Source of the DNA: a virus
Virus record (IMG/VR): IMGVR_UViG_3300028430_000557
Span: 1-24,472 of that record
DNA: 24,472 nucleotides
Reading direction: 5' to 3' (one strand)
The notes under the pieces were generated by a model that saw nothing but the letters and a program-made list of their open reading frames with translations, made no database searches and was not told the origin of the DNA. The translations under genes were made by a program, and so were the position numbers. This document shows, piece after piece, positions 15,278-22,655 of the stretch (positions are counted from its first letter, which is position 1; every line of letters starts with the position of its first letter).

Positions 15278-17187
15278 CACGCCCCCTTTATGCCGTAGAC
15301 CACTTCGTTGACCATGCTCTCGCCGTAGGTGGCCACGGCCCAATTAGGCCCAAACCCACTATCCATGACGAATGGTACACGCAGATTAAAGGGGGGTCCT
15401 TTCACGTCCACCGCCATTTCCTTCATCCTCTTAGCCAGTTTGGTACCGGCATCCCCGAGAGGGGCCTGGAAGATGATTGAGTCGTGAATTGTCATGATCA
15501 GGTGCGCAGCGTCGTTTTCTTCCTGCTCAAGCCATTCGTCGATGGCCAGCAATTTCACCTTGATGACGTCAGCATTACCACCTTGGATTATTTTAGACAC
15601 AGCCTTATAGGCGAAGCGGGGGTTGTCAAGCCTGCATCTTCTGCCGCACACCGTGCGGACGTACCCGCGCTGCAATAGATTGTTCTTGGCCGTGATCTGG
15701 AACTGCCGGATCCCTGGAAACAGATCGAACCACCAATCGTGGTATTGGCTGGCCTTTTCGAGAGGCCATTCCATGTGTTCGGCGAATGTTTTCTTCTGCA
15801 TGCCCGTAAGAATGCCCATATTCATTCGCTTGGCCGTCGGGTCACGTTCGACGTTCATACCTTCCGCAACAACATGGTGCATGTCCAGCGGAGGATCGTT
15901 GTTGTACCCATCCAACAACCGGGGTTCGCGGGAGTAGTGGGCGAACAAGCGCGGCTCACACTGGCTGTAGTCGTTCTCGTACAGTTGGAACCCCTCATCC
16001 GGTATAAAACACCGACGGAACCTGGGGCCAAGCTTTTTATTGCGCTTGGTGATGGCCTGCATATTCGGTTCGGAACACGACAAACGACCCGATATGGTAC
16101 CACCTTCGTCGGATTTTAGCTGGTTGAGCTGTGCATGAACCCTGCCCTTGAATACGTGGCTGTCGCGTAAGGGGTATGCGAATTTGGAGAGCAGGTTCGC
16201 GTTCTGGCGCAACGACATAATATTTTGCCCAGGCTCGCTTTGTCGCAGGAATTTCTCCGTGAAGCTCGGGTTACCAGCATCGGTGGTGGGCCAGTTAGTG
16301 ATCCCGTGCAGTTCCATATATTCCTTAGTCTGCTTCGGGCTCCGTTCGTTAAAGTCCTTCGGCAGAGCGGACTTCGCAACAACCAGCTCTTTCTCGATAG
16401 CCGAAATCAACTCGGGTAAGTATTGCTCGTCTACCTTCCACCCCCGGCGCTCCATTCGGAACAGCGTCCAAATTAGCCGACTTTCGACCTTATGGATGAA
16501 TTCCTGGCTGCTGTCTACTTCGTCTCTTTCCGTGATTAGTGCATATTGCGCTTCTCGCAACAGAAGAGTGGTTAGACCGTCGCCCTTGGCGTAGTCCATA
16601 ACGAGGTCGTCGTTCCCTGGCATCCTCCAGAAATGTTCCATCACGCTCTCGGGTCTTGTCGAGGGTAACGGCACCCCAAGCGTCCGAGATATGTGTTCGT
16701 AAAGCTGATCTCCCTTCTTGGGAGTTACACCCCGGCGCAACGCGCAATTGGCGAGAGAGTATGAGAACTGGTGTTCATCCAGCATCGGTTCGTTGATGCC
16801 AGTATCTTCACACTCGCGCCCAAGCATGATGCCCGCATTCGCAGCCATGTGCATGTCGAATTTGGCGTGGTGCATTACGGTCAACAGACCTTTTCTGCGC
16901 CTTTCCTCGAACGCCTTAGCGAGGAACCCCTCGAAGTAATGGGGCTGTATTTTGTCGGTGGACGTCTTGAGCGGGGGACACGCGGGGTCGTATAGATTTC
17001 CCCCACCCCCGTGCCTCACGGGGATGTAAAAATTGTTGATAGCGTCGAGGGTGATTACGTACCCGACTGGCTGGTGGATCTTCCAATCAAGACCCGAAGT
17101 TTCAGTGTCGAACGCGATGATCGGCGCGTCTCTCACTATTCTCAAGGCTTTTTGAGCCTGTTCCCCCAACGTCATGCTGCTGGCCAT
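15277..17187 (-). CDS. dpoZ: DpoZ-type family A DNA polymerase with 3'-5' exonuclease
   Basis: This 636-aa PolA-family polymerase would copy the phage genome with dZTP. Exonuclease: FDTET (D27, E29), HHAKFD (D111), and YAKGD (D203), so proofreading appears intact. Polymerase: SGRLSCSEPNMQ, motif A NDYSQCEPR (D406), motif B AKRMNMGILTGM (K453), and motif C IHDS (D569). Unusual: Met457 and Thr461 occupy the positions of the usual Phe and Tyr in NFGxxYG, and Ser follows HD where Glu is typical. ATG 17187 was chosen over 17226 because the longer form adds a basic tail over a GC hairpin zone; the ribosome site is weak. It lies in the same - strand block as purZ-mazZ-datZ, as in other Z phages with DpoZ. 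A general PolA role is certain; the Z preference is inferred. Confidence 0.85.
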   Translation of the reverse strand: MASSMTLGEQAQKALRIVRDAPIIAFDTETSGLDWKIHQPVGYVITLDAINNFYIPVRHGGGGNLYDPACPPLKTSTDKIQPHYFEGFLAKAFEERRRKGLLTVMHHAKFDMHMAANAGIMLGRECEDTGINEPMLDEHQFSYSLANCALRRGVTPKKGDQLYEHISRTLGVPLPSTRPESVMEHFWRMPGNDDLVMDYAKGDGLTTLLLREAQYALITERDEVDSSQEFIHKVESRLIWTLFRMERRGWKVDEQYLPELISAIEKELVVAKSALPKDFNERSPKQTKEYMELHGITNWPTTDAGNPSFTEKFLRQSEPGQNIMSLRQNANLLSKFAYPLRDSHVFKGRVHAQLNQLKSDEGGTISGRLSCSEPNMQAITKRNKKLGPRFRRCFIPDEGFQLYENDYSQCEPRLFAHYSREPRLLDGYNNDPPLDMHHVVAEGMNVERDPTAKRMNMGILTGMQKKTFAEHMEWPLEKASQYHDWWFDLFPGIRQFQITAKNNLLQRGYVRTVCGRRCRLDNPRFAYKAVSKIIQGGNADVIKVKLLAIDEWLEQEENDAAHLIMTIHDSIIFQAPLGDAGTKLAKRMKEMAVDVKGPPFNLRVPFVMDSGFGPNWAVATYGESMVNEVVYGIKGA

Positions 17188-17218
17188 GTGCTTAGTCCCG
17201 CTCCAGGTGTGTCGTCGT

Positions 17219-17233
17219 GCCCGCACGGCGGGC
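17219..17233. other. Small GC hairpin upstream of dpoZ
   Basis: GCCCGC (17219-17224) pairs with GCGGGC (17228-17233) around a 3-nt loop. It lies between a larger hairpin and the dpoZ start in a 123-nt gap without a gene. Confidence 0.5.
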
Positions 17234-17252
17234 GTCGGCTGGCCTCGGAGTA

Positions 17253-17282
17253 GGGGCGCGGCGTACCTACCTGCCGCGCCCC
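17253..17282. terminator. GC-rich hairpin between the 279-aa gene and dpoZ
   Basis: GGGGCGCGGC (17253-17262) pairs perfectly with GCCGCGCCCC (17273-17282) around a 10-nt loop. It follows the stop of the 279-aa gene in the - direction and is not followed by a U-tract. It may weaken read-through, stabilise the 3' end or mark an RNA-processing point that sets dpoZ expression lower than the gene before it. Together with the small hairpin it fills most of the gap; no promoter was found here. Confidence 0.6.
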
Positions 17283-17310
17283 CGTGCCCGTCCGTGGCCG
17301 TCGTCGTGGC

Positions 17311-18150
17311 TCAGTATTCCTGGCTGGTAGCTCCGCCAGACTGCACGTCGCCCTCGTTCCCGACACTCTCTTCGTCCGCCACCTTGTAGCTGGTGAACTG
17401 TTCGGCGATCTTCTGGCACCGAGCAAATTCTTCCTCGGTGGCGAAGCCGTGCGAGATGAAGTCGTAGTTCTTGAACGGCCCCTCGTCACCCGTTTCCTCG
17501 ACAACCCTCGCCCGGAAGCGCATGGCTTGGAGGGGCAGGTTGCGGAAGGTGATCTTGGAGTTGAGGTCCTTGCCCTTCTTGGTCTGGGAACGAGCGAGGC
17601 TCATGATGATGGGCGAGAATTGCGGGAAGTCGGGCAGGTAAACGAGATACTCGTACACCAGCACAGCGGCGGGCTTGCTGTCAGGATCGCCCTTCACGGA
17701 AGACCCGAACTTGTCGAGCCCAGACCCGGCGACCGTGGGGGCCGTCTTCCAGGTCTGCTCTTCCTTGACGTTCTTGAGCTTCACGCGGAATTCGCCGTTC
17801 GGCGGCTCCCAGTGAATTCCGTCCTCGGCACGGGCCATCACCTTGCGCGGATCGCCCATAGGCGCCATGAGCAGGTATTTCTTGCGGAAGGAACAGACGA
17901 TGAAGTCGAATTCAGGCCCGATCGGTTCGCCGAGAACGTTGTGCCAGAACAGCCCTGCCTTGGCCTCGTCGAAGGCGGTGACTTCGGCTGAAATAGCCTG
18001 CAGAAGCTTGATCCGGGGAAGAATGAGGTCGGTGGCGTCAACCCCGCTCAGAACTGCGCCCTGGCCCTGCATATTTTGCAGGTAGGCAGGGAGGGAGGCG
18101 TTTCCAGCCACGGCGACTTCGTTGCTGGCCTTGTTGGTTTGGTTCGTCAT
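17311..18150 (-). CDS. Conserved phage replication-block protein, candidate ssDNA-binding
   Basis: The 279-aa product starts at ATG 18150 with AAGGA nine nt upstream; a longer frame to 18489 adds Arg-rich non-genic sequence. It has a polar N-terminus (1-20), a LPAYLQNMQGQG segment, then VDATDLILPRIKLLQ and AGLFWHNVLGEPIG, an RKKYLLMAP strand, ARAEDGIHWEPP, and an acidic C-terminus (VADEESVGNEGDVQ). The acidic tail after a beta-rich core and the position between PrimPol-helicase and polymerase genes resemble ssDNA-binding proteins. The family type is known in phages, but I cannot prove DNA binding from motifs. Confidence 0.6.
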   Translation of the reverse strand: MTNQTNKASNEVAVAGNASLPAYLQNMQGQGAVLSGVDATDLILPRIKLLQAISAEVTAFDEAKAGLFWHNVLGEPIGPEFDFIVCSFRKKYLLMAPMGDPRKVMARAEDGIHWEPPNGEFRVKLKNVKEEQTWKTAPTVAGSGLDKFGSSVKGDPDSKPAAVLVYEYLVYLPDFPQFSPIIMSLARSQTKKGKDLNSKITFRNLPLQAMRFRARVVEETGDEGPFKNYDFISHGFATEEEFARCQKIAEQFTSYKVADEESVGNEGDVQSGGATSQEY

Positions 18151-18278
18151 GGTATTTCGTCCTTGGTTCCAGAATGTTAGCACTCTCGCTCTCGTCACAC
18201 CACTTGCAGCAGGTGTCGCTGTCGCTGACTTCCACCACCACCCCGGTGTTCGGGAAGGTGGCGAAGCCGTTGTCCGGG
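18151..18278 (-). other. 128-nt gap with a Cys-rich open frame
   Basis: No start-proven gene is present. One - strand frame stays open and reads protein-like, with DSDTCCKWCDESES near 18232-18191, but it has no ATG; GTG codons near 18247 lack a clear ribosome site, and it runs into the 279-aa gene in another frame. It could be a decayed small gene or one with an unusual start. The AAGGA at its left edge belongs to the 279-aa gene. Confidence 0.35.
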
Positions 18279-18773
18279 TTACTTGACCTTCGTTACGCTG
18301 GTCAGTTGCATAGACGACATTTTGAACTTGTCGTCTGGCATTTCGAGCCCCAGGTCTTCGACCCGCTGCCGCGCGAATGACGAGAGCGTCCCTGAGTTGA
18401 CGGTCTCCTGAATAAGCTCGGCAGCTTGTTGCTGGGGGTCGCGCAACCAATCGAAGGCTTCCGCCTTTTTCTCGGGGATGATTGCACAATTGATGCGGGT
18501 TGAAACACCTACCCGACGCTTAATATCGTCGAGGGTGATCGTGCGGATCTTCCGCTCCAGCATCATTTCGGGGATGACGTGTCGGCTGGTGCGTTCAATC
18601 ACCGCCAACATGGCTTTACGCGCCTCGTCCAGACGCTCATATTCGTCTTTGACGCGAATGTAAAGTCTAGCAACATCGTCAGGGTTGCCGGTGGCGTGAG
18701 CTTTGTCGAAGGCTTCTTGCCCTTCGATTACCGCGCGTTCCAACCGCACGGCCAGTTCTTCCAGGATGCCCAT
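18279..18773 (-). CDS. Conserved phage protein, 164 aa, helical
   Basis: ATG 18773 has GAGGA six nt upstream and a strong promoter about 50 nt before it. The N-terminal half is a long charged helix (ELAVRLERAVIEGQEAFDKA, about 5-25, then ARLYIRVKDEYERLDEARKAM). A middle segment has IPEMMLERKIRTITLDDI and RVGVSTRINC, and the C-terminus is Ser/Thr/Lys-rich (SSMQLTSVTKVK). It resembles conserved replication-block proteins that accompany the 279-aa family; no enzymatic motif is seen. Confidence 0.6.
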   Translation of the reverse strand: MGILEELAVRLERAVIEGQEAFDKAHATGNPDDVARLYIRVKDEYERLDEARKAMLAVIERTSRHVIPEMMLERKIRTITLDDIKRRVGVSTRINCAIIPEKKAEAFDWLRDPQQQAAELIQETVNSGTLSSFARQRVEDLGLEMPDDKFKMSSMQLTSVTKVK

Positions 18774-18822
18774 TTTAGTTCCTCGTTACAGCTTGCTAAC
18801 ACGGCCCTTGACCGATAACACC

Positions 18823-18851
18823 ACTGTACCATACCCCTGATCGGCTGTCAA
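18823..18851 (-). promoter_or_regulatory. Promoter for the 164-aa/279-aa/dpoZ stretch
   Basis: On the - strand TTGACA (18851-18846) is spaced 17 nt from TACAGT (18828-18823), with TGG directly before the -10 (extended -10). It lies between a strong hairpin and the 164-aa gene, a usual layout for a new transcription unit. Confidence 0.75.
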
Positions 18852-18878
18852 GTACCCTATGTCAGCCCAAATACGGTT

Positions 18879-18914
18879 CGGCCCCCACAGCGCCTGGAAA
18901 CACTGTGGGGGCCG
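18879..18914 (-). terminator. 12-bp GC hairpin after the 171-aa gene
   Basis: CGGCCCCCACAG (18879-18890) pairs perfectly with CTGTGGGGGCCG (18903-18914), loop 12 nt, with one more T-A pair outside. It lies 3' of the 171-aa gene and before the next promoter. There is no U-tract after it in the - direction. Confidence 0.7.
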
Positions 18915-18946
18915 AGAGGCGCACGTCAGGGGGTTAGTCCCCAGAT

Positions 18947-19462
18947 TTACGCCTCTTCCGCCGGGGGCGCAGCGGATTCGTCAGTCGCCTTGACCTTCTT
19001 GATCTTCGACCCGTCGCGGTTGTGGGTCGGGCTCACAGGCGCCGGGGGACGAGAAGCCTTCAGCCACGCGGCGTCCGCTTCGACCCAGGACGCATGCTTC
19101 CCAGGTTCACCGGGCTCGTAGATGCCGTGGCGATTGCGAGCCGCCGCGCGGAGCATGTTCGCGACAGTCATGCGGAACCGACCGGGGAAACCGTGGCCAT
19201 CGCGCTGTTCGTGGAACTTGGCGACGTCGAGGTTGTTGACAGCGGCCAGACCGAACAGGCCGTCGACGTCGACGCCATTCGGAACCTGGGTTTCAGTCTT
19301 GACGACGTCATCCGTGCCCTCGACCTTGGTTTCGGTGACCTTGGTCTTGTACGCCGTAGCGTGCTTCTCGATCAGCTGGGTGATGAAGTCGTTGTTCTTC
19401 TTCCCGCGATACTTCGGGTCCACGATGGACTTCGGCGCGGTTTCAGTGGCGGTATCGGTCAT
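18947..19462 (-). CDS. Hypothetical protein, 171 aa, charged tail
   Basis: ATG 19462 was chosen because GGAG lies seven nt upstream; a longer frame to 19573 overlaps the previous gene and looks non-coding at its start. The product has a VDPKYRGKKNNDFITQLIEK segment (about 12-31), a Gly/Asn motif DGLFGLAAVNNLDVAKFHEQ, and a RFRMTVANMLRAAARNRHGIY segment that could bind DNA by its basic helix. The C-terminal part is Lys/Ala/Glu low complexity. No family is recognised; a small basic replication-block protein is a fair reading. Confidence 0.6.
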   Translation of the reverse strand: MTDTATETAPKSIVDPKYRGKKNNDFITQLIEKHATAYKTKVTETKVEGTDDVVKTETQVPNGVDVDGLFGLAAVNNLDVAKFHEQRDGHGFPGRFRMTVANMLRAAARNRHGIYEPGEPGKHASWVEADAAWLKASRPPAPVSPTHNRDGSKIKKVKATDESAAPPAEEA

Positions 19463-19508
19463 TTTCGTTCTCCACAGGAGGTTGCGGGGGCTCAGCCCTA
19501 AGATACAC

Positions 19509-19537
19509 ACCAAACCACGGCTCCTAGGCTCTGTCAA
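19509..19537 (-). promoter_or_regulatory. Weak promoter candidate before the 171-aa gene
   Basis: TTGACA (19537-19532, - strand) is followed after 17 nt by TTTGGT (19514-19509), with TGG just before the -10. The -10 hexamer matches consensus poorly (3 of 6). The -35 overlaps the end of the preceding gene. It is listed because the -35, spacing and TGn agree with three stronger sites in this block. Confidence 0.4.
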
Positions 19538-20108
19538 GGTATGCATCAGCGTCGTCTGAATCTTCTGCGCCACTGAATTTGTTTCGATTATAGTACAAAA
19601 CTTCTCTGTAATTTTTCCGCGCTTCTTCGATCTTCCGAACTCTCTCTTCGCCGGTCATTTCGTCATTGAAACAGAAAATACCAGTTGTAAGCTCGAATTG
19701 AGCCGCGTGGTACTCCCAATCCAGCAGACGCACGAAATATCTGTTCTTTTTGCCCTTGAGCCACCGACCTTCGTATCTCACCGAATTCGGGACAAGATAG
19801 GTCCGCACTTGTTCTTCTTTGCCTACCACATACAACCATTCGGCCATAGTGGAGAAGAAAATCAATTCCTCGGCGGGTTTCGGCATTTCGCCTGTCCACT
19901 GAATACCCCTGTACAAGGCCAGGAACTGATCCTTATGCCAGTCCTGATAATCTTGGTACAGAGCTGAACGGGCTACGGCTCGCGGCCAAGAAGACCTAGG
20001 GTCCATCCCAGGCATAGGGCGAACGTTCAGCATCGGTACTCGCAGTTTATCGTTGAACAGCGGGTTTTGAGCTTCGAGGCGCTCTTTCCAATAAAGGAGA
20101 ACCGACAT
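19524..20108 (-). CDS. Hypothetical protein, 194 aa, following PrimPol-helicase
   Basis: The gene starts one nt after the PrimPol-helicase stop (TAATATG), with GAGGA eight nt upstream; coupling is likely. The product is rich in Trp, Tyr and Arg: SALYQDYQDWHKDQFLALYR (about 48-67), an AEELIFFSTMAEWLYVVGKE segment and RYFVRLLDWEYHAAQFE, then a charged end. It looks like a compact alpha/beta protein that could bind DNA or a helicase. No family is recognised. Confidence 0.6.
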   Translation of the reverse strand: MSVLLYWKERLEAQNPLFNDKLRVPMLNVRPMPGMDPRSSWPRAVARSALYQDYQDWHKDQFLALYRGIQWTGEMPKPAEELIFFSTMAEWLYVVGKEEQVRTYLVPNSVRYEGRWLKGKKNRYFVRLLDWEYHAAQFELTTGIFCFNDEMTGEERVRKIEEARKNYREVLYYNRNKFSGAEDSDDADAYLDRA

Positions 20109-20109
20109 A

Positions 20110-22581
20110 TTAATATTCCTCGGATGCGGTTGGGGGGATTACGATTTCTTCAAGCTCGTCATTCGTAGCTTGATCGAGAAGTTGTGACACAATATTCCCG
20201 TGTCTTTTCCGTAGAAAATCTACGATATCCTCTTTGCTTGGGAACTTGTGCACCCTCACGCGGTCTTTCACGGTCTGGCCGGATTTCGAGTCCGTGTACT
20301 GGACGGAGACTTGCCCGCCTTTCTCAAGTGCCCCTTCCGGAAGCACCTGCCGAATGAGCGTCCCGATTGAACCAGAATACACCGATCTGCCATGTTGACG
20401 CACAAAATCTCGGTAGTCTGCTTCCAAAACCGGCAAGCATACCCTATCCGGCCAGCTGTCTCTCCGTACAGTATCGTATCTTTTGTCATTTTCATCGATC
20501 TTGGCGCTATTGTAAGCATACCACCAGTGAACATGATTTTTGGCGTCTAACGGGAAGCCTTGGGCAACACGGTTGATCATCCAGCTAACTTCCGGATCAA
20601 CGCCCATCCGCTGGATTTGTTGCTTGATATCGGTGGATAGGGGCCTACGTATATTCTGCTTGTCGTACTTCCTGTCCAGGAACCACCTGAGAATGTGGGG
20701 AAGGTGCGCTGCTGTCCACTTGCGGATCTCCGACCAGAACCCCAGGTTGTTGATATACTTGTCGCTCACGTGCAGAACTGTGAACCTACGCTCATTCGGG
20801 TTCGGATCGATGAAGATGGGGTTGTTTTTGTCGTTAGACGTAAACAGGTAATGGATATGATTCGGTTTGTTGAAGGCATTGACGCCCTTGGGCTCGATCA
20901 CAATAGTCTCATCAGTGATCAACGACTTCAACTTAGCGGCCACACCCTTCTGATAGCTATGAACAGCCTCATCGCACTGGAAGAAAATCTTGTTGTCTGC
21001 CAGTTGGTTAAACTTCGACGTAAGCGTCTCAATATCGTTGGTTTTGGCATAGTGGTGATCACCTACTATTTTCCCTAGAACCCATTCGCCGAGAAACGAC
21101 TTGCCCGCCCCCTGCTCGCCGATCAACACTAAACATGTTCCAGGCTTAAAGGCTGGCTGTTGGAACATGTCGGCACACCAGTCTAGAATCCAGCAAGCAT
21201 GTATTTCGTTGCCATTCGCCAGCACGTTAAGCACATAATCGAGAAAAGGCTTTATATCCTCGTCTGTTACGGGCTGGCTATGGGGCTCGACGGCCCAACC
21301 TCTGAATTGATTGACGTAGTTTTTGCCTCGCCAGTCGACTATTTGTTCTTGCGTGGTGGGATCGAATGTAAGGCCTCGCACCTGACGGAAGGCGGTAGAG
21401 TTAAACAGCAAGGTAGATATGTTTACCAGCTTGTTGCCAACGGTAATCTTCCTACCACCGAGAGAATTCGTGGCTTGATCCTTGGTCATCCAGGGCGAAT
21501 CATGCCCCTCCCTCACTAATTCAAGGTCGATAACCTTACCTTCTTTGTACCAGATGACGAACTGCTCGGTAAGCTTTTCTAGCTCGATGATGCCGTCGTT
21601 GTCGGACAGTAGGCGATATAGAGCCCTCAGGACTTTTTCCCCGTCCAGTCCTATCAGCTCTGCCAGTACCTTGCCCCCCGTCACTTTCGCGGTGGGGTCG
21701 TTGTTCAGCTTGTTCCAAGTGTTCTCGAAATTGAGCTGTCTCTGCCTCTTGTCCTTGCTGTTGGTGTCGGCTAGCTTAAGAAGATTTTGGAATATTTCGC
21801 TCGCGTCATCTTCCGTCAGTTGGAACACGTCTTCTTTAAGGTCGCTCTCGTGCAACACTCCGTTCGCGATCAGCGAATTCTGACGTATGCGCCATAGCAG
21901 CCCACCTATGGCCAGAGACATGTCATTCCGGACACCGTCGCTAAAGTAATTGGCCAGTAAGGCTGTAGCTTGCGCCATCCTCACCCGTTTTACCAGATAC
22001 CACGTCGCGATGTGCGCCGCCGAAACCGACGTATCTACGTCCTGCGACCATTCGACCATTTCGTCGAAGTCTGCCCTATAAGACCCCGGCATAACAGTAA
22101 ACAGCGCATTTTCAGGCCTCCCGCCCCTGATCTCTACAGAATAGTTGCTGATGTTGGGATCGTCGCCATTGTCCCTATTCCATCCGGGGGTTGGCGTCCC
22201 GATTTTCAGGCTTTTCATATAGCGGAGAATAGGGCCGTGGATATCCCTATCGAAATCTTCGTGGAGAACGTACACCCTGTGAGAACGGGGTTTACTGGCT
22301 CTTCCCCATTCCCAGGGGGTCCTCGGCAAAAACATGTCCAGGGCGGGCTTGATGAAGGGTACGTTACTGTCTTCGTCAATGTCGACATATTTGCCGAAGA
22401 ATAGAGCCCCGACATTGAGCTTCGTGTTGTTTTCCAGCTGTCTCAAGAGCGCCGGTATATCGGCACTCATGGCGGTTCTGGGGTCCCAGTCCGAAAAAGG
22501 GTCCTTGCGGCCCTCCTGTACCTTGACCGGTATCAAGCCAGTGTTACGCAGAAACTGCAGGCTCGTGGCGCGATGATCCAC
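20110..22581 (-). CDS. PrimPol-helicase fusion (AEP primase-polymerase plus SF3-like helicase)
   Basis: The 823-aa protein joins a primase-polymerase-like N-terminus to a helicase. N-terminal AEP features: VDIDED (D67, D69) as the DxD metal motif, RSH (S100-H101) as the SxH motif, and VEIRGG (E150) with the family loop VMPGS. Helicase: Walker A GEQGAGKS (488-495), Walker B IFFQCDEA (532-539, D537-E538), a TSND sensor (581-584) and ERRFTV with Arg fingers R598-R599, as in DUF5906/D5-type SF3-like helicases. It starts at GTG 22581 with GAGGGG seven nt upstream. Such proteins prime, extend and unwind phage DNA; the Z phage S-2L also uses a PrimPol. Here a PolA-type polymerase is present as well. 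Confidence 0.8.
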   Translation of the reverse strand: MDHRATSLQFLRNTGLIPVKVQEGRKDPFSDWDPRTAMSADIPALLRQLENNTKLNVGALFFGKYVDIDEDSNVPFIKPALDMFLPRTPWEWGRASKPRSHRVYVLHEDFDRDIHGPILRYMKSLKIGTPTPGWNRDNGDDPNISNYSVEIRGGRPENALFTVMPGSYRADFDEMVEWSQDVDTSVSAAHIATWYLVKRVRMAQATALLANYFSDGVRNDMSLAIGGLLWRIRQNSLIANGVLHESDLKEDVFQLTEDDASEIFQNLLKLADTNSKDKRQRQLNFENTWNKLNNDPTAKVTGGKVLAELIGLDGEKVLRALYRLLSDNDGIIELEKLTEQFVIWYKEGKVIDLELVREGHDSPWMTKDQATNSLGGRKITVGNKLVNISTLLFNSTAFRQVRGLTFDPTTQEQIVDWRGKNYVNQFRGWAVEPHSQPVTDEDIKPFLDYVLNVLANGNEIHACWILDWCADMFQQPAFKPGTCLVLIGEQGAGKSFLGEWVLGKIVGDHHYAKTNDIETLTSKFNQLADNKIFFQCDEAVHSYQKGVAAKLKSLITDETIVIEPKGVNAFNKPNHIHYLFTSNDKNNPIFIDPNPNERRFTVLHVSDKYINNLGFWSEIRKWTAAHLPHILRWFLDRKYDKQNIRRPLSTDIKQQIQRMGVDPEVSWMINRVAQGFPLDAKNHVHWWYAYNSAKIDENDKRYDTVRRDSWPDRVCLPVLEADYRDFVRQHGRSVYSGSIGTLIRQVLPEGALEKGGQVSVQYTDSKSGQTVKDRVRVHKFPSKEDIVDFLRKRHGNIVSQLLDQATNDELEEIVIPPTASEEY

Positions 22582-22655
22582 AATATTACCCCTCGACTAG
22601 GAGTTAAAACGTTTGTTCGGTGTTCGGCTTGAGCCCGGTATTTCCAGGTGTACTT

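Noticed and set aside
15600-15632. TTGACA with TATAAG downstream on the - strand inside dpoZ
   Set aside because: Spacing is only 14 nt and the site lies in the middle of the polymerase gene.
17284-17991. 235-aa + strand frame opposite the 279-aa gene
   Set aside because: It is antisense to a gene with a ribosome site and a protein-like sequence, and reads as Arg/Gly/Val/Leu-rich shadow.
18151-18489. Longer N-terminus of the 279-aa gene reaching back to 18489
   Set aside because: The added residues are Arg/Thr/Pro-rich, overlap the 164-aa gene in another frame, and ATG 18150 has its own ribosome site.
19022-19559. Two + strand frames of 145-159 aa opposite the 171-aa gene
   Set aside because: They are antisense shadows in GC-rich codons; the - strand gene has a ribosome site, and the neighbouring genes all run on the - strand.
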